From Tritonibacter horizontis (GTDB lineage: Bacteria > Pseudomonadota > Alphaproteobacteria > Rhodobacterales > Rhodobacteraceae), in NCBI RefSeq assembly GCF_001518015.1, contig NZ_LPUY01000094.1:1-33188 (forward strand): a stretch of 33,188 nt of DNA, written 5' to 3'. A model generated the notes under the pieces. It did no database searches. It was not told the origin of the DNA and was given only the letters and a program-made list of their open reading frames with translations. Below, piece by piece: positions 17,857 through 26,086 of this stretch; position 1 is the stretch's first letter; each line of letters opens with the position of its first letter. Position numbers and translations under genes: made by a program.

Positions 17857-17965
17857 TGGCCGCTGACGCGGCGAACACGAAATCAAAGATAAAATTCACT
17901 TTTGTAGCTAATAGGTTGGAGGTAGAGCTGGGATATTCAAGAGTAGACGGGACAAAAGGAACATC

Positions 17966-18808
17966 ATGAAGGTTATTCACGCCATTATCATTGCCCTTGG
18001 TCTCGTTGCGGCACCGGTCCTGTGGTTCGGGTTGTCCTATCTGTTTGACGAACAGGGTTACGCCAGCGGTGCGGTCGATTCTGAAGCCCGCATCGACATA
18101 GAGCTGCTGCGTCAGCAACTGGAAGACGCACAGCTCAAGCTGGAAGACCTGGAAAGGGAGATCGCGACACTGTCGGCGCCGACCAATGCAGTTGCCCCGG
18201 CTGCGGATCTTCAGGATGAAGAGGATAGCCTGCTGCGCCAGACCGGGCCTAATGCGATCCTCGATTCCTATGCGCAGGTGGTGCTGATCGCAGATCGGCG
18301 CAATGTGAACGATGGCTTGAAAGTCGCGGGCGGTGCCTATCTGTCAGAGCAGCTGGGACGCCCGCGCGAGGATCTGACAGACGAATGCCAGCCGATGACG
18401 AACGCGCGTCTCAAGGACAAGCTGGTGCTGGAAGAAGTTGGCCCGATCCGGGTGCGGATGCTGCGCCCCGCAATCGAAAGCCTGAAGGTTGTTTTCGCCA
18501 ATATCGAGAAAGCCGATCCGGACCTTTATGAGCGGATCAATACCGCGGGTTCGCTCTGTGTGCGCCGCATCCGTGGGACGCAGAGCTCACTGTCGACCCA
18601 TAGTTACGGGCTGGCGGTGGACCTGAACATTGACGGTCGGCTGGATACGCTGGGCGACGGAAAAACCCAGCTGGGCCTGACCATCCTTGCGGATTTCTTC
18701 AAGGATGAAGGATGGGTCTGGGGCGCTGGCTTTGGTCGCGAGGACAGCATGCATTTTGAAATAAGCCGCCGCCAGCTGGACCTCTGGCTTGCAGAGGGCC
18801 AGCTTTAG
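17966..18808 (+). CDS. Membrane-anchored M15-family peptidoglycan peptidase
   Basis: This 280-residue protein has an N-terminal membrane segment (residues about 4-27) without a clear cleavage site, then a predicted coiled coil (about 48-72, ELLRQQLEDAQLKLEDLERE). The C-terminal M15 domain (VanY/D,D-carboxypeptidase and L-Ala-D-Glu endopeptidase type) has the zinc motif SxHxxGxAxD as STHSYGLAVD (H212, D219) and the second His in SMHFEI (H263). The metal ligands are intact, so wall hydrolysis is plausible. An AAAGGAA site precedes the ATG. It lies divergent from the OmpA-like gene and ends 11 bp from the convergent caspase-like gene. It may open peptidoglycan for T6SS assembly, or be general wall housekeeping. 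With no toxin-like layout or immunity gene, an effector role is less likely. Confidence 0.82.
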   Translation: MKVIHAIIIALGLVAAPVLWFGLSYLFDEQGYASGAVDSEARIDIELLRQQLEDAQLKLEDLEREIATLSAPTNAVAPAADLQDEEDSLLRQTGPNAILDSYAQVVLIADRRNVNDGLKVAGGAYLSEQLGRPREDLTDECQPMTNARLKDKLVLEEVGPIRVRMLRPAIESLKVVFANIEKADPDLYERINTAGSLCVRRIRGTQSSLSTHSYGLAVDLNIDGRLDTLGDGKTQLGLTILADFFKDEGWVWGAGFGREDSMHFEISRRQLDLWLAEGQL

Positions 18809-18819
18809 GAGGATCGGGG

Positions 18820-20358
18820 TCAGCTGTCTTCGATGCCGTAGGCCCGGCGGATACTGCGTTTTGTTCCCGGACCAAAATCACCATCAATGGCGCCGCTGTA
18901 GAACTTGTTGTCCTTCAGCCGAACCTGGAGCGCGCGCCGGGTCTCCTGCGTGAACATCGTTGGCCGGTCGCTGAGCAAATTCAGGACGTCCTGACTGCCG
19001 GATCGCAGGGCCTCGTAAAGGTATTTCGCCGCATCCTCAGGCCCTTTGGACGCGATGTGACCGTCATCAATCAGGGCTGCAAAATTGAACTGCGCCTGGG
19101 GATGACGCAAGTCGGCGGCGCGTTCGAAATATTGCAACGCCTTGCCGGGATCAGCTGGCAGGCCCAATCCGCCCTGATAGTGCATAAATCCCAAGTCATT
19201 GATGGCATCAGCGAAATTCAAATCAGCTGCGGCGCGATATAGTTCGAGCGCCCGCGCTTCATCTTGCTCCACTCCGGTGCCCCGTTCGTAGAGTTTCGCC
19301 AGTTCGAACTGCGCTTCGGGCGAACCGGCGTCGGCCGCGCGGGTCAGAAAATCAACTGCTGCCTTCGGGTCAAATCGCCCTTCGTTCGGATTGAGCCGCA
19401 TATAGGCAAGACCGAGCATGGAGCGCGTGTCACCCAGATCGGCGAGCGCCAAAAGTTGTTCTTCTTGGTCGGGGCGCAGACTGGCCCAGGCTTGGGCGGC
19501 GTCTTGTCCATCAAGGGACGGATCCCCGGTGCCCGGACCTGCGAGGTAAAAAGGCACGCCTGTCAGGGAGCCATAGGTATGGGGCTCCTGAAGGTTGCCG
19601 GTTCGATCAAGAACACTGTCCCGGATCTGTCGAAACATCAGGCTGATTTCCAAGCCGGGTTGGGTCATCTTGTCCATAAGGGACAGTGCAAAGGGGCTGT
19701 TGGTTCCGGTTCCGTCCAGGGCGACCTGACCATCCTTGGCCGCGAAGGCGACCAGAGTGCCGCGGTCAGGTTTCGCGGCCGCCAGTCCACCGCCGCCGCG
19801 CGTCGTTTCAGTCGCGCTGTCGGCGTCAGAAATCTCAGCCGCAGCGAGGTTGATTGAGTCCCCGAGCGGATTGTCGCGACAACTGTCGAGGATCACGATG
19901 CGCATCTTCCGGGCGCGATCTACCGCCGAAAGGAGGTTTTTGAGCGAAGGGGACTGGCTCTGCACATCCCGGTTGGATGCGACATTGGCGTCGACCGGGA
20001 TCATGAAGTTCTCGCCCTGGACTTCGATCCCGTGGCCCGCAAAGTAGATCAGTGCCAGATCGGCGACTTCGGAGCGGAAGGCGAAATCATCCAGCAGCCG
20101 TTCCATTTCGGCGCCACTGGCATCGACCGAGAGTGTGACATCAAATCCGATCCCCTCCAGCGTTTCCGAAATTGCCACCGCGTCGTTCTTGGTATTCGTG
20201 AGCGGAGGCAGGTGGCGATAATCGGCCATCCCGAACACCAGAGCGATCCGGTCACTGGCGGCCAGAAGCGGGCTCGCTGGAACAGACAGCGCGACAATGC
20301 AGGCGAGCAGTCTGATCATCAAAGCGCGGGCACCGAGACGTTCGAACAGATTAGACAT
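18820..20358 (-). CDS. Exported caspase-like protease with Sel1 repeats and peptidoglycan-binding domain
   Basis: The 512-residue protein begins with a signal peptide (about 1-34, ending PLLAA). A C14 caspase domain at about 35-285 has the dyad H109 (YFAGHGIE) and C160 (ILDSCRDNP). Sel1/TPR-like repeats at about 325-460 include SPEAQFELAKLYERGTGV and FADAINDLGFMHYQGGLG. The last 45 residues match the PG_binding_1 fold (GAIDGDFGPGTKRSI). This combination places a caspase-like protease at the cell wall. The ATG at 20358 is preferred because AAGG lies seven bases upstream and the signal peptide then starts normally. An ATG at 20385 would add nine residues. It is transcribed alone, away from cheD by a hairpin. 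The protease substrate is unknown. Confidence 0.85.
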   Translation of the reverse strand: MSNLFERLGARALMIRLLACIVALSVPASPLLAASDRIALVFGMADYRHLPPLTNTKNDAVAISETLEGIGFDVTLSVDASGAEMERLLDDFAFRSEVADLALIYFAGHGIEVQGENFMIPVDANVASNRDVQSQSPSLKNLLSAVDRARKMRIVILDSCRDNPLGDSINLAAAEISDADSATETTRGGGGLAAAKPDRGTLVAFAAKDGQVALDGTGTNSPFALSLMDKMTQPGLEISLMFRQIRDSVLDRTGNLQEPHTYGSLTGVPFYLAGPGTGDPSLDGQDAAQAWASLRPDQEEQLLALADLGDTRSMLGLAYMRLNPNEGRFDPKAAVDFLTRAADAGSPEAQFELAKLYERGTGVEQDEARALELYRAAADLNFADAINDLGFMHYQGGLGLPADPGKALQYFERAADLRHPQAQFNFAALIDDGHIASKGPEDAAKYLYEALRSGSQDVLNLLSDRPTMFTQETRRALQVRLKDNKFYSGAIDGDFGPGTKRSIRRAYGIEDS

Positions 20359-20393
20359 GGGAATACCTTGGGCGAAAAAATTCATCTCTGAAT

Positions 20394-20422
20394 AATCTAG
20401 CCGCTTTCACTGCATTTGCGAA
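20394..20422 (-). promoter_or_regulatory. Possible promoter of the caspase-like gene
   Basis: On the minus strand, TTCGCA (20417-20422) and TAGATT (20394-20399) are separated by 17 bases, each matching four of six consensus bases. The start of transcription would fall near 20387, leaving the ATG at 20385 almost leaderless and favouring the ATG at 20358. Confidence 0.33.
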
Positions 20423-20452
20423 GCGCCTGAATTCTGTCTTCACAATGCAGAG

Positions 20453-20481
20453 AGGCTCCGGACCAAGGAGTTCCGGAGCCT
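20453..20481 (-). terminator. Hairpin after cheD, likely terminator
   Basis: A perfect 10-bp stem (arms 20453-20462 and 20472-20481) with a 9-base loop lies 30 bp after the cheD stop. The T tract is on the + side (20482-20490) although the gene before it is on the minus strand, so the direction is not certain. Confidence 0.5.
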
Positions 20482-20510
20482 TTGGTTTTTGTCTCATCCT
20501 GTTGAACGTA

Positions 20511-21074
20511 TCAGAACAAGGTCACGTTTTCGACCGGTGCGGGCTTGCGGGCCGGTGCGGCCTGAGTCTTGGCCACGGCGGCCTGTTCCTGTTCGCCCAA
20601 ACGCCGGTCATCAGCAACATGAGTTTGTTGCGCAGCGCCGGAGCAGGCATGGAAACGTACCCGGCGGGCAGAGGTGCCGCCAACAGAGGACGAAATCACG
20701 GGAATGCCTTCGTCTGAGAGGAAACGTTGAACAAAATCGGCGTTATTGGCGCCGATGTCTGACAGGTTGGCAGACATTTTTGCCCCGCCAAAGACTTTGG
20801 CCTTAAGGTTTGAGCGCAGCGCACCCTTTTTCATGATACCGTTGATCAAAAGTTCCATCGCGTGCACCCCGTAGCGTGCGCTGACGCCGCCAGGGCCGGA
20901 CGAAGATGCGAGCAGGAAGTGGTTCATTCCCCCCACGCCTTTTTCCTCGTCATAGATACAGGCAGCGATACAAGATCCCAATACCGTGGAAAACACGACT
21001 TTAGGGTCGGTCGAGACCTTGTAGTCGCCCTGTAGAACGGTGACGGTAGTCGTATTTTGAAAAACAGTCGACAA
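20511..21074 (-). CDS. cheD: Chemoreceptor glutamine deamidase CheD
   Basis: CheD deamidates Gln residues of chemoreceptors and in some bacteria works with CheC. The 187-residue protein has the family residues T30, C35 (VLGSCIAACI) and H52 (GVGGMNHFLL), then GAKVFGG-like AKVFGGAKM and the DIGANNADFVQRFL motif. The last 40 residues are a low-complexity Ala/Pro/Gln-rich tail not needed by the fold. The start codon is TTG at 21074, supported by AAGGAAG five bases upstream; no nearby ATG keeps the N-terminus. It begins 20 bp after cheB and probably ends the MCP-cheB-cheD transcript. Confidence 0.93.
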   Translation of the reverse strand: MSTVFQNTTTVTVLQGDYKVSTDPKVVFSTVLGSCIAACIYDEEKGVGGMNHFLLASSSGPGGVSARYGVHAMELLINGIMKKGALRSNLKAKVFGGAKMSANLSDIGANNADFVQRFLSDEGIPVISSSVGGTSARRVRFHACSGAAQQTHVADDRRLGEQEQAAVAKTQAAPARKPAPVENVTLF

Positions 21075-21094
21075 TGCGGCTTCCTTCCAGAGGC

Positions 21095-22096
21095 TTAGGT
21101 CTTACAGGCTTGTAGTATTGCCCCGGCCATCCGGGCCAAGGGCACTTGTTTTTGGGCGGCTCCTATTTCCCAGGCGACTCTGGGCATACCATAGACGACC
21201 GATGATTTCTCATCCTGGGCAAATGTCGTTGCACCCGCGTTGCGCAACTCCAACATGCTCTTGGCACCATCCTGCCCCATTCCGGTTAATATTGCGGCAA
21301 CAACATCTTTGGCAAAGGGCACTGCCGACGCAAAAAGTGCGTCAACTGACGGGGTGTGCCCCGAGATGTTGGGGCCTTCTTTCATCCGCAAACGATAGGG
21401 TTTGCGCGGCGTCACGCCGAGATGGCGCGGTTGACCGGCAGCAATATAAACGTGTCCGGTTTGCAGGGGGACGTTATCATCTGCCGCCACCACCTTGGCC
21501 GGGCAGATCCGGTCCAGTAGCGAGACCAGACCGGAGCCGAAACTTTTCCCGGTGTGTTGCACAATCAGCGTCGGCGGGCACTGGATCGGGAAGCCGACCA
21601 AAACGTTGCGGAGCGCTTCGACGCCGCCGGTTGAGGATCCGATGAGGATGATTTTTTTGAAATCTGTATTCCCCGCCGCCGATTTGAGCGGAGCCCGCGC
21701 CGGAGCATTCTTGCGCGGCGCTTTGATCATCATGTCAAAATACTGGACGAACTGGCGCGGACTGTCAGATTTGGTGAGTTCGAAAATCCCGGCCCCAACG
21801 TTCAGCAGGGGGGAAGAGTTGCGGGCGGGGGTCGAGGTCGCCTCGTCCATCACCGCGACCCAGCGAACGTCGAGGGCCGTGAAGAGGGCCAGCATCATCT
21901 CAAACTCCGGGAGTTTGGTGAATCCATCCTCGACAAAGGCAAAACTGGGCTGACCTGCTTCGGCTTGATTGTAGGCCATCATCAGGTTGTTGGCCAAGAG
22001 CACCTGCAGACCTGGGTAGGCAGCCTCCATATGGCTTTGCAAACCCCGTGCAAAGTTACGATCTGTTGTGACAATCAGTACGCTCAAGGAAGACAA
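21095..22096 (-). CDS. cheB: Chemotaxis methylesterase CheB with degenerate receiver domain
   Basis: CheB removes methyl groups from chemoreceptors. The 333-residue protein has a C-terminal catalytic domain (about 146-330) with an intact triad: S155 in GSSTGG, H181 in VQHTG, D276 in TGMGQDGA. The N-terminal receiver-like part (1-125) aligns without gaps to E. coli CheB over the first 56 residues, but T10-T11 replace the acidic pair D10-D11 and E56 replaces the phosphorylated D56. K109 is kept. The enzyme is therefore probably not controlled by phosphorylation from CheA. The start is uncertain: the frame has no ATG near its beginning, and TTG at 22096 fits the alignment. It is 89 bp after the MCP gene. 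Confidence 0.9.
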   Translation of the reverse strand: MSSLSVLIVTTDRNFARGLQSHMEAAYPGLQVLLANNLMMAYNQAEAGQPSFAFVEDGFTKLPEFEMMLALFTALDVRWVAVMDEATSTPARNSSPLLNVGAGIFELTKSDSPRQFVQYFDMMIKAPRKNAPARAPLKSAAGNTDFKKIILIGSSTGGVEALRNVLVGFPIQCPPTLIVQHTGKSFGSGLVSLLDRICPAKVVAADDNVPLQTGHVYIAAGQPRHLGVTPRKPYRLRMKEGPNISGHTPSVDALFASAVPFAKDVVAAILTGMGQDGAKSMLELRNAGATTFAQDEKSSVVYGMPRVAWEIGAAQKQVPLARMAGAILQACKT

Positions 22097-22185
22097 AGGC
22101 TTATCCGATTTTTTGCCCCGGTGGCCCGGGAAGTTCCTGTTTGACGCGGCAGGTGGCCGTTGCAGCCTGCCGATTTGTCAGTTCA

Positions 22186-24570
22186 CTAGAAGTCTTGCCA
22201 AAGATCTCGGGCGGCGGAGCCCTCCGTCATTGGGACCGGTGCTTGCGGCGCTTGTGGCTCAAACTCCATATCGTCATCCCCATGTGCAGAGGGCGTCGAT
22301 ACCGTTTGTACAGCGACCGGGGGCGAGACCTCACGTTGGACCGGTGCCTGCTGGGGTGGCGCCCGGTGGTTGCCACCGGTTTGGAAATGCGACACGAGAG
22401 AGGCGAGTTTGCCGGAGTCCGAGCGCAACAGATGGCTGGCAGCCGTTGCTTCCTCGACCATGGCAGCGTTCTGCTGCGTGACCTGGTCAAGTTGTGTCAT
22501 GCCGGTGTTGATTTCCTCCAGTCCCACCGATTGCTCTGCAGCGCCTTCCGCGATTTCAGAGACCAGGCTGGAGATATGGGTGACCCGTTCGACAATCGAG
22601 CGCAGCGCGGTTCCGGTCTTGCCAACGAGGTCGACCCCTTCACCCACATGTTGCGAAGATTCGGTGATGAGGGTTTTGATTTCCGCTGCAGCCTGAGAGG
22701 AGCGTTGCGCCAACCCCCGGACTTCTGAGGCGACAACCGCAAAGCCGCGGCCTGCTTCACCGGCCCGCGCGGCTTCGACGCCGGCGTTCAGGGCCAGCAG
22801 GTTCGTCTGGAAAGAGATGTCGTTGATCACCGAAATGATCTGCGAAATCTTGTCGGAAGAGGTCTCGATCTTGGTCATCGCATCCACGGCAGTCTGCACC
22901 ACTACGTCGCTCGCTTCGGCCTCACCCTTGGCCTGGATGACGATATCCTCAACGCTGCGGGCCCCGTCGGCGGCGGATTTGACACTTGCGGTCAGCTCAT
23001 CGAGAGCGGCTGCCGTTTCTTCCAGGGTGGCGGCCTGAGATTCCGTCCGAGAGGACAGGTCATCCGAGGCCTGGCTGATTTCGGTGGCACCCGACTGGAT
23101 GCTGCTTGAGGTTTCCACAACCTCCAGAACGACCTCTTTCAGCTTGTGAACCGCGCCGTTGAAATCCAGACGAAGTCTTTCGTGTTTTTCGCCAAAGGGT
23201 TCGACAATTTCGTAGGTCAGATCGCCTTCGGACAGATGTTTCAGGCCCTTGCTGATGGTGTCGACCACTATGGTCTGTTCGGCCTGCATTTCGCGGCCTT
23301 GATCTTCGAGCAGACGGGCCTGTTTCAACTCTCTCTGCATTGCGACCAGTGTCCTGCCCATGTCACCGAATTCGTCACCGCGCGCAGCGGCAGGAACGGT
23401 CTCGTCCAGTTCGCCGTGGCCAATCGCTGCCATGCTGGCGCAGAGCCCGTCGATGGGTTTGAGGAAACTGCGGGCATAGAACCAGCCGATCAGGGTCATC
23501 AGGGCCGCGCTCGCAAGGGAGGTGAAGATCAGCATCATCCGGTCGTGGCGAACGGGGGCGAGGACCTCGTCGCGTTCTTTTTCGACGACAAGGGTCCAAC
23601 TGACACCAGTCCCGGAAAGGTCGCGCGCCAAGGTGACCACATGGGCGCCGTTGACGCCGATGGCATCGGTTCGGAACGATTGTCCTTCCGCTTTGGCCTC
23701 TTCGATTTGTTCAAGAACCGGGAGCGTATCAAGAAAGGCATGGCCGTCTTCGAACCGGGAACGGGAGCGGGTTGTGTTGTCGGCGCCAACCAGGAAGATA
23801 TCGGTGGTTTCGCCGACGCCGCTGACCTGTGTGACGATCTGATTGACCAGTTGTTCCGGGATTTGCAAAGCAAAGACACCGACCACCTGGCCGCTACTTG
23901 CAACGATCTGCGACCCGACAAAGGCGGCGGATGTCTTGTTGCCAGGCGGGTATGTGGCATAGTCGGAGAAAACAATTTCACCGACGTCCGCTTCCATTAC
24001 CTGGTTGAATAGGGTCGCGAGGTTTGACGCCTCAAACGGGCCTGACAGCAGGTTCGTGCCATATTCGTCTTGTTTGGCAACACTGTACATCACGTCCCCG
24101 GCGACGTTGATCAGATAGGCATCGCTGTAACCCTTTGCCACCAGAAGCTTGCGGAACGATGGGTGAAACGCCGCGTGGTGGATGTTGTAAGGGATCGTCT
24201 TGCCCGCGCGATCCATCAAAAACCGCTCTGATGGGCCATTGGGGTTTTCGGCGATGTACATCTCACGAACGGCCTCGCCGGGGTTTTCTCCGACGCCGGA
24301 CCAGGCCGCGGAAATCCGTTGTGCGGCGGTCGCAATCGACGGAATCGCACTGAGGGTTTCGACATCGGCGCGAATCGAGCTGAGCAGCGCGGTCAATGTC
24401 GCCTGGCGGTCAGTGACAATCGAATCGAACTGATTCTCGACTGTGAGCCAAGCGTTACGTTGATAATTGATAGTACTGACCGTCACGAGAACGGTACTGG
24501 CCAACAGGGCAAAACACACAAGGAAAATGGGCAGTTTATAGCGAATTTTGAGCCTTGAAAGCGAGTTCAT
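22186..24570 (-). CDS. Methyl-accepting chemotaxis protein with Cache-like sensor and CheR/CheB tether
   Basis: The 794-residue receptor has membrane helices at about 12-33 and 344-367 with a periplasmic Cache-like sensor between them. Two HAMP segments follow (KPIDGLCASMAAIGHGELDE and the region around GLKHLSEGDLTYEI), then the cytoplasmic signalling coil with its conserved tip FQTNLLALNAGVEAARAGEA. A low-complexity Pro/Gln linker ends in LWQDF, matching the xWxxF pentapeptide that recruits CheR or CheB in receptors such as Tar (NWETF). GGAGGA lies five bases before the ATG at 24570. CheB and CheD, which modify receptors, follow directly. The ligand cannot be read from sequence. Confidence 0.93.
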   Translation of the reverse strand: MNSLSRLKIRYKLPIFLVCFALLASTVLVTVSTINYQRNAWLTVENQFDSIVTDRQATLTALLSSIRADVETLSAIPSIATAAQRISAAWSGVGENPGEAVREMYIAENPNGPSERFLMDRAGKTIPYNIHHAAFHPSFRKLLVAKGYSDAYLINVAGDVMYSVAKQDEYGTNLLSGPFEASNLATLFNQVMEADVGEIVFSDYATYPPGNKTSAAFVGSQIVASSGQVVGVFALQIPEQLVNQIVTQVSGVGETTDIFLVGADNTTRSRSRFEDGHAFLDTLPVLEQIEEAKAEGQSFRTDAIGVNGAHVVTLARDLSGTGVSWTLVVEKERDEVLAPVRHDRMMLIFTSLASAALMTLIGWFYARSFLKPIDGLCASMAAIGHGELDETVPAAARGDEFGDMGRTLVAMQRELKQARLLEDQGREMQAEQTIVVDTISKGLKHLSEGDLTYEIVEPFGEKHERLRLDFNGAVHKLKEVVLEVVETSSSIQSGATEISQASDDLSSRTESQAATLEETAAALDELTASVKSAADGARSVEDIVIQAKGEAEASDVVVQTAVDAMTKIETSSDKISQIISVINDISFQTNLLALNAGVEAARAGEAGRGFAVVASEVRGLAQRSSQAAAEIKTLITESSQHVGEGVDLVGKTGTALRSIVERVTHISSLVSEIAEGAAEQSVGLEEINTGMTQLDQVTQQNAAMVEEATAASHLLRSDSGKLASLVSHFQTGGNHRAPPQQAPVQREVSPPVAVQTVSTPSAHGDDDMEFEPQAPQAPVPMTEGSAARDLWQDF

Positions 24571-24813
24571 CTAGTCCTCCAGCGCCACGCACCCTCAAAG
24601 GTACGCAAAAAGCATCGAGCTATCTTTTCGGCATCAGGAGTTAATTTGCGCCTTACGATTCACAATTCCTCTGGCTGCAAACCCATAAGTTGCCTGAAAC
24701 GCCGGTTTTTCCGGGTAAAATTCGTGACGTCTTTGTGGAATTCAAAAGCGGAGAAGTTTCAGCTTTCCAAATAGATCAGCTTCTGTTTCCGGTTCTTGCG
24801 TTGGCAAAGAGTA

Positions 24814-24841
24814 TTGACAGACGCACGGCGCTTCCTTTAGT
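24814..24841 (+). promoter_or_regulatory. Promoter of the ROK/sugar operon
   Basis: A consensus -35 TTGACA (24814-24819) and a -10-like TTTAGT (24836-24841) are spaced by 16 bases. The -10 box lies within the left arm of the inverted repeat. Transcription would begin near its centre. The rest of the interval 24571-24813 is AT-rich and must carry the MCP promoter, but I see no clear boxes for it. Confidence 0.6.
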
Positions 24842-24874
24842 TCGGTAACAGAACGAACTAAAGGAAGCGCCGTG
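24824..24874. promoter_or_regulatory. Perfect 21-bp inverted repeat, likely ROK operator
   Basis: Arms 24824-24844 and 24854-24874 are perfect reverse complements around a 9-base spacer. The left arm covers the -10 box, and the right arm covers the Shine-Dalgarno AAGGAAG and the GTG start of the ROK gene. A bound repressor would block RNA polymerase. If transcripts begin further upstream, the RNA would fold into a hairpin hiding the ribosome site. Confidence 0.75.
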
Positions 24875-26086
24875 TCGACCCAATCGAATATCTCCAGACG
24901 TATGTCGCAAAGCGCGGTCATTCAGGCGATTGCAAGCTTTGGCCCGGTTTCGCGTGCCAGCGTGGCCAAGATCACCGGTCTGTCGAAACAGACCGTTTCC
25001 GAGATTGTCGGCAACCTCGAAAACGAAGGTTGGGTGCGCGAAGTCGGTCAGACCGAGGGTCATATCGGGCGCCGCGCCGTGGTCTATGAGATCGCGCCCT
25101 CGGCCGCGAGCATCGCCAGTGTCGATCTGGGGGGAACCAAGGTGCGTGTGGCCCTGTGCGATCTAACCGGTCGCGTGCTGGCCGAGCGGGTCGAGCCGAC
25201 AGAACCGACCGGTGGCATGGACGTGGTGGCGCAGATCGCGCGATTGGTTCAGGCCGCGGCGTCCGACGCCGTCGGCGGGGTCGAGAAACTACATACGGCT
25301 GTCGTCGGTGTGCCGGGCGTGCCAGATCCGGCCAGCGGAGCCATTTTGCTGGCGCCGAATATCGCAGGGATCGACCAGATCGACCTTGCTGGCGCGCTCC
25401 GTGACATGCTGGGGGTCGAGGTCTTTGTCGAGAACGACGTCAACCTGGCGGCCCTGGGTGAGCATTGGCTTGGCAGTCGCGGCGAGGGCGAGGACCTGGT
25501 CTTTATCTCGGTCGGGACAGGTATCGGCGCTGGCATCGTGATGGGCGGCCAATTGCTGCGGGGCCATTCCGGCGCGGCAGGTGAAATCGGGTTTCTGCCG
25601 TTTGGGGCCGACCCTTTTGAGCCAGAAAGCCTGAGCACCGGAGCGTTGGAACGGGTCGCGGCCACAGAGGCGATTGTTGGTCAATACCGGGCTTTGAAGG
25701 GCCGGGAACTGGATGTGCCGGGGGTATTTGACGCGGCCGCCGACGGCGATCAGGCGGCGATCGAAACCCTGGATGCGGTGGCGCGCCAGATCGCGCGTGC
25801 CATTGCTGCCATGGTGGCGATTGTCGATCCTTCGGTGGTTGTCATCGGGGGGTCAATCGGCGCCCGCACCGAGCTTCTGGACCGGGTTCGCGGCTGTGTC
25901 GCGCAATGTTATCCGCGTCCGGTGACGGTGGAAAAATCCACCCTTGGCGATCATGCGGCGCTTGCGGGAGGGGCCTCTATCGCGCTGTCCCACCTGCATA
26001 TTTCGCTCTTTGCCGAAGGTCAGAGCGGGGCGCGTATCGCCGTGCCTCCGCCCGCGATTGCCGATTTCAAGGCAGGTGCCTCATGA
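24872..26086 (+). CDS. ROK-family transcriptional repressor
   Basis: The 404-residue protein has an N-terminal winged helix-turn-helix (about 14-65, SRASVAKITGLSKQTVSEIV) and a C-terminal ROK/ASKHA sugar-binding fold (ASVDLGGTKVRVAL, VENDVNLAALGEHWLG, FISVGTGIGAGIVMGG). Members such as NagC, Mlc and XylR repress sugar genes until a sugar binds. The HSGAAGEIGF motif is present, but the usual ROK zinc cluster with three Cys is missing. The start is GTG at 24872, with AAGGAAG just upstream. Its own promoter region carries the long palindrome, so self-repression is likely. The stop overlaps the next start in ATGA, tying it to the operon. Confidence 0.93.
   Translation: MSTQSNISRRMSQSAVIQAIASFGPVSRASVAKITGLSKQTVSEIVGNLENEGWVREVGQTEGHIGRRAVVYEIAPSAASIASVDLGGTKVRVALCDLTGRVLAERVEPTEPTGGMDVVAQIARLVQAAASDAVGGVEKLHTAVVGVPGVPDPASGAILLAPNIAGIDQIDLAGALRDMLGVEVFVENDVNLAALGEHWLGSRGEGEDLVFISVGTGIGAGIVMGGQLLRGHSGAAGEIGFLPFGADPFEPESLSTGALERVAATEAIVGQYRALKGRELDVPGVFDAAADGDQAAIETLDAVARQIARAIAAMVAIVDPSVVVIGGSIGARTELLDRVRGCVAQCYPRPVTVEKSTLGDHAALAGGASIALSHLHISLFAEGQSGARIAVPPPAIADFKAGAS

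Noticed and set aside
17966-18808. M15 peptidase as a T6SS effector
   Set aside because: It has an N-terminal membrane segment, no immunity gene next to it, and is not linked to vgrG or a PAAR gene. A wall-remodelling role fits better.
20482-20490. + strand terminator for a gene before cheD
   Set aside because: No + strand gene lies upstream of this T tract. The hairpin is more likely used by the minus-strand cheD transcript.
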